Positions 27,589 to 34,925 of a DNA stretch of 64,000 bases are shown piece after piece. Each line of letters starts with the position of its first letter. The stretch's first letter is position 1. The position numbers and the translations under genes were made by a program. The notes beneath the pieces are model-generated. The model saw nothing but the letters and a program-made list of their open reading frames with translations, did no database searches and was not told where the DNA came from. The stretch comes from Pseudomonadota bacterium. Its GTDB lineage: Bacteria > Pseudomonadota > Gammaproteobacteria > Steroidobacterales > Steroidobacteraceae. The DNA lies in the NCBI GenBank assembly GCA_023433705.1, contig JAEYUC010000022.1, forward strand, positions 1 through 64,000, given 5' to 3'.

Positions 27589-28497
27589 TCAACGAGCGTC
27601 TGCGACCGCATCGTGAAAATCGTTCTCGTGCACAACTACGATACGTGCGCCGGATTTTCTCAACTCAATGGCCTTCTCGACCTTTCGCCCGTAACACGCG
27701 TACATCCAGCACGGATTCCCTTCGGCACCAATCACTAGATAGTTGACCTTTTGGCTTACCGTGGTGACACCGCGTCCGCCAAGCCGGCTGACAATCGAAA
27801 GAAGTGTGTCGCGCGAATACTTTATCGATAGGCCCGTGAAACAGAACGTGGAGTTCTCGAAAACTATTTCTGGGCACACCGCGCATAGCCCGACTATCGA
27901 CTGGTCCACTTTGATTGCGGGGTTTGTAATCGACCGATCGTCTCGCTTGTGAATGAACTCGGAGAAGAACGCCCTCAGTACGGCATGTTCTTCGGCACTG
28001 ATTTTTCCCTCACGAAGCGCATTCGTCACAAGCGTGTCGATTTCGTCGTATGGCCAACACGTCTTCAGATGCTCGTGTTCCTGCAGCCAGCTTGCCAGTT
28101 CACGCAGCTCCGCCTCATTAACCTCGCCATCAGCTGCCACGCCACCCACTATTGCATGCAATCGCTGCAAGTCCGCCGTAGTTGCGTCCGTAAAATCCGT
28201 CGATCGTAGTCGTTCGCAAAGCCAATGAATGTCGAGCCGCTCTTCTTCGGTGAGACGTCCGTCAATCAGTGATGCATTCACGAGAGGGATGAGTTCGTTG
28301 AATGGGTGCCTGTTCTCCACGTCCGAGTGATCGTCGAGCCAAGAGTGCAGAAATCCGATCTCCCTATCGTTGATCGCACGATCCAGAGAGATTCCCTCGA
28401 TGATGCCAAGGAGTCCGTTTATCGACTTGTCGAGGCGCGCTCGGCTCGAAAACCTTGCGATCTGAGCGACCTCGGGATGATCAAGTAGTTTGTTCAT
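27589..28497 (-). CDS. TerB-like helical domain protein with C-terminal BRCT
   Basis: 302 residues. Residues about 20-195 form repeated acidic helical units (DREIGFLHSWLDDH, TEEERLDIHWLCERL, GEVNEAELRELASWLQEH, SAEEHAVLRAFFSEF) resembling tellurite-resistance TerB-like modules. The C-terminal about 95 residues are a BRCT domain: STFCFTGLSIKYSRDTLLSIV, LGGRGVTTVSQKVNYLVIGAE and KVEKAIELRKSGARIVVV, close to the NAD-dependent DNA ligase type. BRCT domains bind DNA ends or phosphopeptides. No ligase or nuclease domain is attached. A cytoplasmic DNA-associated role is inferred. Confidence 0.8.
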   Translation of the reverse strand: MNKLLDHPEVAQIARFSSRARLDKSINGLLGIIEGISLDRAINDREIGFLHSWLDDHSDVENRHPFNELIPLVNASLIDGRLTEEERLDIHWLCERLRSTDFTDATTADLQRLHAIVGGVAADGEVNEAELRELASWLQEHEHLKTCWPYDEIDTLVTNALREGKISAEEHAVLRAFFSEFIHKRDDRSITNPAIKVDQSIVGLCAVCPEIVFENSTFCFTGLSIKYSRDTLLSIVSRLGGRGVTTVSQKVNYLVIGAEGNPCWMYACYGRKVEKAIELRKSGARIVVVHENDFHDAVADAR

Positions 28498-28539
28498 CGC
28501 TCCCCGCCTCCCTATGAAAGCCGTCAGCGGCAGTGAGAC

Positions 28540-28938
28540 CTACAGCTGTCGCCCACCCGCATGTGAGCAATTAATCGGAGGCGAGTCGCTGAGTATCTTG
28601 ATGGCAGTGCCGTCTCCTGTCGGACTCGTGATCCGCCACGGGAGCGGGCCCTTGAACCGCTGTCCCGCCTGCAGGTTGATGATTGCGTCAGCGCCGAGCT
28701 TTCGGGCTTCGTATGCCATGGCGGGCAGCAGTTCTTCAGACGATCCATATGATTTCTTTGTAGCCACGACACGACCCACCACCTCGTATTTGATATCGGA
28801 CGGCGGGGAACCGGCCAGCAAGCAGATGCTGCCGTTGTTTGGCGCGTAGATTGTGGCCCTGCGGTCTACGATCGACTTGGCACGAATGCCGCACCCGCTA
28901 AGCAATGCAACGACACAAATGATGACGAGACCTTTCAT
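28540..28938 (-). CDS. Small lipoprotein
   Basis: 132 residues with lipobox LLSGC (MKGLVIICVVALLSGC). The mature part has VGRVVATKKSYGSSEELLPAMAYEARKLGADAIINLQAGQR, the pattern seen in YbjQ/Rcs-stress-type small folds where a helix with GADA(I/V) precedes a strand. The envelope location is clear; the function is not. It sits 42 bases downstream of the BRCT gene on the same strand, so co-transcription is possible. Confidence 0.65.
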   Translation of the reverse strand: MKGLVIICVVALLSGCGIRAKSIVDRRATIYAPNNGSICLLAGSPPSDIKYEVVGRVVATKKSYGSSEELLPAMAYEARKLGADAIINLQAGQRFKGPLPWRITSPTGDGTAIKILSDSPPINCSHAGGRQL

Positions 28939-29307
28939 AGACCCTCCCAGGTCGAATCTTTTTGTTTGCTCGCAAGGCTGGCAGCGTAACGGCCCCGCGA
29001 TATCTCTCCCACCTTCAACGGCGCGGGAGAATCAGATTGGCAATCACTTGCTGCTTTTGTCTTTGTCGCGATGCAACGTTCGTAATTCCGGTGCTCCTTG
29101 CCATGCCGACTGGAACATCGACGTCGCCAGTTTGCTTAGCGGACCCGACTATTCACATATCTGCCGGCTAACTCACCTCTGCTTCTGTGACCCTAGTCAT
29201 GACGACTTCCGAGAAGAAAACTTTGGCGAGCCAAATCCCGGCCAGCCTGGCGGCATCCAACTCCATGAAATATCTATGCTTGTTGACCTAACCAGCTCTG
29301 CTGCACT
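28939..29307. other. Intergenic region with no recognised gene
   Basis: 369 bases between the lipoprotein gene start and the decayed fusA leader. Open frames here have no protein-like composition or recognisable motif. Confidence 0.5.
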
Positions 29308-29468
29308 CTCCAAAGCAGCTTCCCCAGTTTTTTACTGCCATTGCCGCTCGAAAGTTGCCCTTGGACCGGTTTCCGCCCCCAATCCAATGGAACTTTGCAA
29401 CGGTTCGTACAACTCCTTTGGCTGACATTCGCAACGTCGGCATCAGCAAGTACGGCATCTCGATCTAG
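29308..29468 (+). pseudogene. Decayed copy of the fusA leader and first codons
   Basis: 29308-29445 matches 34775-34925 (leader and first 15 codons of the intact fusA) with long identical runs such as TTGCCCTTGGACCGG, GGAACTTTGCAA and GCTGACATTCGCAAC. The start codon ATG has become ACG. The frame reads TVRTTPLADIRNVGIS against MARTTPLADIRNIGII, then leaves homology at 29446 and stops at 29466. It looks like a displaced original 5' end left after insertion of the DNA to its right. Confidence 0.75.
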
Positions 29469-30031
29469 TCGGTCGCGGTCTCGGCATCGCCAAGGCCAGG
29501 CAGCGCGCATTGAGCACCGTAGGGCAGTCTATTTGCGAATATCACGCGATAGGCTTGGTTCAGATTCGCTGCCTCGCTGAGTAGACGCATCTTGGCGCTA
29601 GTTTCCGCCAATACAAATCCGACTGAGCCGAGCTTTTTTATTGCGTGACGACGAGCCCGTTCGACTTCCTCCCATGGAGCGTTCGCAGAGACTTTTAGGA
29701 GAAGACAAGCGGATTCCAAATCGTACTTCTTGTTTGCCCTTGTACTCTGTGACTCTGGCGCGCGTTCATTGGCGGTGGCACTCGTGGCCACAAGCGAGCT
29801 CGGCGTAATTGCACCCTCGGCCGGAAACATTGGAGCCTGCCGTGCTTCGCCGCACTGAGGTTCCTGCAGTAGTTGCTGAACTTTCACAAGCAATGCACGT
29901 GCCCTGGGAACATCTCGGAACTTCAGCTCGTTTTCGAGCTGCTTTAGCGCCTTGTTGTCGGAGCGAGACTTTTCAAACAGTGCCTCGAGCACCGCCACCC
30001 CATGCTGCATCAAGGGTCGCGCGCGACTCAT
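29465..30031 (-). CDS. Degenerate J-domain-like protein, partner of the helicase-nuclease
   Basis: 188 residues. The N-terminal about 50 are charged and helical (NKALKQLENELKFRDVPRARALLVKVQQLL); a low-complexity linker follows. The C-terminal about 85 resemble the DnaJ J-domain: ACLLLKVSANAPWEEVERARR (helix I-II) and LSEAANLNQAYRVIFANR (helix III-IV). The HPD tripeptide needed to stimulate DnaK is absent (KKLGSVGF occupies the loop), so an adaptor rather than a co-chaperone role is likely. The start overlaps the helicase stop by ATGA: translational coupling. The stop codon is 19 bases from the end of the fusA homology. Confidence 0.65.
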   Translation of the reverse strand: MSRARPLMQHGVAVLEALFEKSRSDNKALKQLENELKFRDVPRARALLVKVQQLLQEPQCGEARQAPMFPAEGAITPSSLVATSATANERAPESQSTRANKKYDLESACLLLKVSANAPWEEVERARRHAIKKLGSVGFVLAETSAKMRLLSEAANLNQAYRVIFANRLPYGAQCALPGLGDAETATD

Positions 30032-33000
30032 GCTGTCTCCATTGCCGCTTCAACAGCAGCCGCGGTATTGAGCGGATCGACTTCTTTAAATAGGACCCAT
30101 TCTGTGGAATCCACCGACTCCGAACCGAGGGGCTCAATGCCGTGGTGGTTCAGGGTTGCGACGAGGTCCTCCAGAACCTCTTTCCTACGGCGCACGAAAC
30201 TCGAGGCAAAACATCTCCAAAAGGTCCAGCCTGCACGCTCGAGGACTCGCTGACGCGCCATATCATCATGCCAGTGCCCAGGTCCGTGAAACTTGTCTCC
30301 GTCGCACTCGACTGCGAGTCGCCGACCCTCGTTGCCTTCGATGACAAAATCGATTCGATATCCGCCGCTAGCTACCTGAGGGACTACTCTAAAGTTCCTG
30401 CGGACGAGCTCGTCGAACATTTCGCGTTCGAAGTCAGATTCGCATTTCTCCCTCAATGCTGTAACGCGGCGCGCGTCTTGGCGAAATGGCTTCTTGAAAT
30501 GTTCGAGTACACGGCGATTCAGTGAATCCTCGCGAAGAGACGAGTCTGGCACCGAGCGGAACAGGTACATTCTGTCTCTGGCTCTCGACAACGCCACATT
30601 GAACCGCTGCTGCATGTCCGCCCGGTTGGCGACACCTCGGTCGCCCTGCCCGATCACCATGGAGACAAGCATGATGTCGCGTTCTTTACCCTGAAAGATG
30701 GGCGGTGGACCTATCGAAAGCTTTCGGGAGACCACGTCCACGGGCGAAATCGATCGCGTAACCAATTCGTGAATATGTGCGGCCTGCTCGTGCCCCAAGA
30801 GCGTAACGACTCCGAGAGTTTTTCCTTTGAACTGGTCGTCGGCCAATATCGACGATATTTCATCAACAATCGCTTTCGCCTCCGCGTGATTCATGTCGCC
30901 TTTGCGAAATCCACCTTTCACGAAAACGTCGATCAACGGAGGGTCCAACCGCTCAAAAGCCGTGGGCAGTCTCAGAGCCCGAATTTCACCTTCGTAGAAT
31001 TCCCTGTTTGAATACTCGATGATTGCTGGGACGCATCGAAAATGTTCGCGCAGCATCACCGAGTTCCCCGCAAACACAACACGCGCCAAGTCATAGATTG
31101 ATTTGTCAGGTGTCATCTCGCTCCCAAATGGTTGCCGTTGTAGGAAGCGATTGGAGAGGTCCCGAATCCTCTCTTCCGCCGCACCCACCGCCGAAGGCGA
31201 TACCTGCTTGTGATCTCCCACGACGAGCAGCTTCTTGCCACGGAGTATGGCCGGGAGCGCCCAAATGTCCGATTGGGACGCTTCGTCGATCACAACGAGA
31301 TCAAACAAGCCCAATTCTGCCGGAATAGATTCAGAGACTCGCCAGTGGGGAAGAACCCAACACGGAACTGCTTGATAGGCCTTGGCCATCGCGGCACGCG
31401 CATTTTTTCGGTACCTGATCGCGCGCACTCCAGTTCCGGAGCCCATGGCTTGAATAGCATTGAGATACGCCTGCAAGGCCTGGCGCACCAATTCCGGAGA
31501 ATTCTTATGCACCTCCAACCAAGTCTTCTCTGCGATTAGATCCTTGTATGTACGCGTCAAGTCCGCCGTCAGGGTCCTTCGGCGTTCGAACAAAGCCTTG
31601 ATTCTCGAGTGACCTTCTATTTCATCCAGAAAGTTGACAGCTTGGCGCCACCGCCAAGCCTCCAACCAAGACTGTGGCACGACGGGATCACTGTCGCCGG
31701 TAACCGGGGTAGAGACGATTCGCTTCGCCCACTTCGGTGCGCCTGCTCGTGCAATAGCATTCGACACGATTGCGATTGTTTGAAGTGATGGCCTTAGTGC
31801 GAGTACTCGTCCGAGCTCTTCAAGAAGGATCGACCATGCATATTGAAGGTCAGCGGCAATCACTTGTTCATTGCCAAGAGTTTCCTTCAAGAAAGTCCGT
31901 AGCTTTTCAACAATTGGTCCGCGGCGATTCTCGAGCCTCTTGAGCATCTCTTGCACTCGCCGCATCGCATTAGCAAGGCGATTCCGCTCGAGACGGGATG
32001 CGAGACTCCTAGATATCAGCTCTAGCAGTTCCTCGCCTTCATTCCACAGTCGGTCGGCAACTTGTTTTCCGAACACTTCGGCCAGCCGAGGGTGTAGCTG
32101 ATCGTTGAACTCGAAGCGCAGGGCCACTGCTGATTTGATTTGCTCGACAACTCCAACGGAGGCCTTTACTTCCGTCTCGGGAGTTGCAGGTCCGAGTGGG
32201 AGGTTGAATTCCTCTGAAAGCGCCGCCCAGCGCGCTAGACAATCTCTTGCTTCCTTGCGCCAAGCGATCACATCCAGGACGAGATTCCATGCCTCTTTAC
32301 TAGATGGCGAGGAACCTAGAACCGTAGTCTCCGAAACAGCTTTCCGGGCATCGGCTCGTCCAAACGGTAGTGCAAACGCGCTCTTGCCTGACGAGAGTCT
32401 GGTGATTGCCTCGAGATAATCTACATTCAGTTCAGCATCGACAGGCACGCGAATCGCGTTCGCCAAGAGTGATCTTCTACGCTCCTCGAGGCTCTTAAGT
32501 GATGAACAACAGGTTTCTAGGGATACCAGAAGTGGGTCTGAACTTTGCAAATCTGCCAGTCTTGCGGAAAATGCCTCGCCAAGATCTTGGCCCTCACGAT
32601 TCTTGTTCTGCAGACTCCTTCGGCGATCTAACCAAGAACACAGGGCCTCGGCTTTTTCGAAGATCTGATAGCTGCTATCAACCAATGACAACAGCTCTCC
32701 TCGATCTACGCTTGAATCTATCTGCTTGGCCTTGATCAACTCGGCATGGAGCGACAGCAGTTCCTCTCCCGCCGGAAACTCATCTTGTGCCGGCAGTGGA
32801 CAGCCAACGTATTCCAGATCGCGACCGACCTTCAGTCGAGAGTCTCGCAATGAGGCCACTTGATCTGGCGCGATCGGTATGCCCTGGGCCCGGTCACCCG
32901 CAGGCTCATCGTCAAACCACTCGTGGTAAGCCGCACCTTCGAGGACTTCCTTCGCTAGTTGTTCGGAGGTGACTTCCCTGCCATGGAATTGCTGAGTCTG

Positions 33001-34509
33001 AATGTGTTTCTCGGCGAGCCCGGCGATATCTGCATCGACGACTGAGACTTGTGCATGTAATTGATTAAGGCGACCTTCCAGTGCATCAATCTTCTTCGCC
33101 GTCCTCGCGGGATCGAGCGCGGCAACAGTCGAAGCGATAGTCTGAATCGAATGTTCAAACTGCTTCTTGCCGTCGTGTTCATCGCTGAGCAATGCGACGC
33201 TAAGCGCGCGAATCTCCTGCGGCAGTTTGTTCTGCAATTCCGTTAGAGCCGTTTCTCCTTTCGAAGTAACAAGCACTCGCTTTCCATTCGCGAGGTAGTG
33301 GCAAATTACGTTTGCAATCGTATGTGTCTTCCCGGTTCCGGGAGGTCCCTGCACAACGACGCCATCGTTCAAGGCCAACTTCTTGACGATTGCGACCTGC
33401 TCGTCGTTGTAAGGCATTGGAAAATAGAGTTCGGATGAGTTCGCGGCCGCCGAACTCGAGGAGAGGCCTCGGAATGGAACTTCGGGGCGAACGCGAACCG
33501 ATGAGTCGCCTGGCTCCACAATGCTTCGAACGACCGGCGGAAGCTCTCTCGCTGCTTCGACGCATTTTTTTAGTCGTAAGACATCTTCCAGGAAGATGTC
33601 GCCAGACCGTTTTCTTCCGAAGAGCACCCATGAGTTCGAAATCTTCAGCTTTTCTTCAGCAGGGGGAACGTCTGCATTCGGTTGTCGACGCTCAAATGCT
33701 CCATTTGGATCCAAATGTCCGACCGCGGCCTTTAGTGTTGCTTCATACGTCGAAGCCTCGAAAGGATTTAGACGATCGGTTCCGTTTTCTAGAGTGCTTC
33801 TCCACTGCGCTTCCAGTTGAGTCACTCCCTGCAATCCCATCTCGGCGTAAGCATCAAGCTCGATTCTCGGCTCAACGTCTCTTGGCCGAACTTCAAGATC
33901 GAATGTCGTTTCATTGAGGGTGACTTCGCACGCCTGAACTAGCAACGGATACATCAAGGCGGCATTAGACCCATCTCTTTTCCAAGTCGCGATACCTATT
34001 CCCCACACCAGCTCAAGCGGTGTATCTGCGCCTTCGGCTGCGATTGCCTGTTGCAAGGAAAAGAGGGTGTTGTACTGCTTAATCGTCTTTCTTCGCTCCC
34101 GCTCTACCTCTGCCCAAGGCCGCCAGAGACAAGTGCTGTACCACTCAAAAGCTTCAGCAACTTCTGGGTTGTCTTCTATCGAAAGTCGCTCTCTGGAGCC
34201 GTCGGCGCGAACGTGCTCTCGCACGGTCTTGAGTTCAGGACTCTTCTCGGTGCCTCTCGAAAGCGTCAACCAAGGCTTGAGTAGCTCGTCGGGTTCAGGT
34301 GGGGAAATCTCTCGCAGACGCGGTATTCGAACCCAAACGTCATCCCCTCCCTCCTGCAAATTGAATGCAAGCTCAGGAAGAGTTGTGAGTTCGTTTTGAT
34401 AGGCAACGTAGTAGTCCTTCGGCACTGCAAAGGGCGGCTTCTTCTTTAGTTTTTCCGCTTGTTCGATGTATTCCAGCAATGCCAGAACACGACTCATCGC
34501 TTCCGTCAT
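30028..34509 (-). CDS. SF1 helicase with C-terminal Vsr/DUF559-like nuclease
   Basis: 1493 residues. An N-terminal region of about 380 residues has no recognised domain. The SF1 ATPase (COG1112/AAA_11-AAA_12 type) has GPPGTGKT at 388-395, DEASQ at 1075-1079, VVGDHKQVSPS shortly after, and RFNVALSRARDRM. About 600 residues of mostly helical, partly coiled-coil sequence separate the halves. The end (about 1355-1460) is a Vsr/DUF559-type nuclease: FEREMFDELVRRNF, GGYRIDFVIEG, VECDGDKFHG with E1401 and D1403, QRVLERAGWTFWR. It lacks the transglutaminase/DUF4011 front end of the 9597-14930 protein. It is first gene of a two-gene operon and likely a defence enzyme that unwinds and cuts foreign DNA (inference). 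Confidence 0.85.
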   Translation of the reverse strand: MTEAMSRVLALLEYIEQAEKLKKKPPFAVPKDYYVAYQNELTTLPELAFNLQEGGDDVWVRIPRLREISPPEPDELLKPWLTLSRGTEKSPELKTVREHVRADGSRERLSIEDNPEVAEAFEWYSTCLWRPWAEVERERRKTIKQYNTLFSLQQAIAAEGADTPLELVWGIGIATWKRDGSNAALMYPLLVQACEVTLNETTFDLEVRPRDVEPRIELDAYAEMGLQGVTQLEAQWRSTLENGTDRLNPFEASTYEATLKAAVGHLDPNGAFERRQPNADVPPAEEKLKISNSWVLFGRKRSGDIFLEDVLRLKKCVEAARELPPVVRSIVEPGDSSVRVRPEVPFRGLSSSSAAANSSELYFPMPYNDEQVAIVKKLALNDGVVVQGPPGTGKTHTIANVICHYLANGKRVLVTSKGETALTELQNKLPQEIRALSVALLSDEHDGKKQFEHSIQTIASTVAALDPARTAKKIDALEGRLNQLHAQVSVVDADIAGLAEKHIQTQQFHGREVTSEQLAKEVLEGAAYHEWFDDEPAGDRAQGIPIAPDQVASLRDSRLKVGRDLEYVGCPLPAQDEFPAGEELLSLHAELIKAKQIDSSVDRGELLSLVDSSYQIFEKAEALCSWLDRRRSLQNKNREGQDLGEAFSARLADLQSSDPLLVSLETCCSSLKSLEERRRSLLANAIRVPVDAELNVDYLEAITRLSSGKSAFALPFGRADARKAVSETTVLGSSPSSKEAWNLVLDVIAWRKEARDCLARWAALSEEFNLPLGPATPETEVKASVGVVEQIKSAVALRFEFNDQLHPRLAEVFGKQVADRLWNEGEELLELISRSLASRLERNRLANAMRRVQEMLKRLENRRGPIVEKLRTFLKETLGNEQVIAADLQYAWSILLEELGRVLALRPSLQTIAIVSNAIARAGAPKWAKRIVSTPVTGDSDPVVPQSWLEAWRWRQAVNFLDEIEGHSRIKALFERRRTLTADLTRTYKDLIAEKTWLEVHKNSPELVRQALQAYLNAIQAMGSGTGVRAIRYRKNARAAMAKAYQAVPCWVLPHWRVSESIPAELGLFDLVVIDEASQSDIWALPAILRGKKLLVVGDHKQVSPSAVGAAEERIRDLSNRFLQRQPFGSEMTPDKSIYDLARVVFAGNSVMLREHFRCVPAIIEYSNREFYEGEIRALRLPTAFERLDPPLIDVFVKGGFRKGDMNHAEAKAIVDEISSILADDQFKGKTLGVVTLLGHEQAAHIHELVTRSISPVDVVSRKLSIGPPPIFQGKERDIMLVSMVIGQGDRGVANRADMQQRFNVALSRARDRMYLFRSVPDSSLREDSLNRRVLEHFKKPFRQDARRVTALREKCESDFEREMFDELVRRNFRVVPQVASGGYRIDFVIEGNEGRRLAVECDGDKFHGPGHWHDDMARQRVLERAGWTFWRCFASSFVRRRKEVLEDLVATLNHHGIEPLGSESVDSTEWVLFKEVDPLNTAAAVEAAMETA

Positions 34510-34774
34510 TCAATCCCCCACCATCTTTATTGGCTCGCACCTGCCTTGATTGCGCCTGCATTCAAGGCTGTCGGGCATGCCTGTATCGATCGAAGGCCTG
34601 TCGAAGCGGGATCTAGCCCTGTGAGGACTTAATACCTAACCTCATGACTCCGATCGGGTGTATTTCTGTATCTGCCGCCTGACCTCATTTGGCAACAGCG
34701 CGAGGATGCACTGGGCGAAGTAGCAATGCTTTGAATTCCTTAGCATTTTCAGGCAATAGACCAGAACAGCACTT
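34510..34774. other. Intergenic region, likely divergent promoters
   Basis: 265 bases between the helicase operon start and the fusA leader repeat. No gene is seen. It should hold the operon promoter (minus strand). If the insertion model for this operon is right, it is the right-end DNA of the inserted element. Confidence 0.4.
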
Positions 34775-34925
34775 CTCCAAGCAAAGTCCGCAGTTTTTCA
34801 CTACCATTCGCCGCTCGAAAATTGCCCTTGGACCGGGGTTTCCCCGGCCCAACCCCCTGAATCCAAACGGAACTTTGCAATGGCCCGTACAACGCCTTTA
34901 GCTGACATTCGCAACATCGGCATCA
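34775..34925 (+). repeat. Intact copy of fusA leader and first codons (pairs with 29308-29445)
   Basis: Direct-repeat partner of the decayed copy 5.3 kb to the left. It includes a GC-rich hairpin (ACCGGGG TTT CCCCGGC near 34833-34853), absent from the left copy, and the fusA start at 34880. Homology ends in codon 16 of fusA (GGCATCA). Confidence 0.75.
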
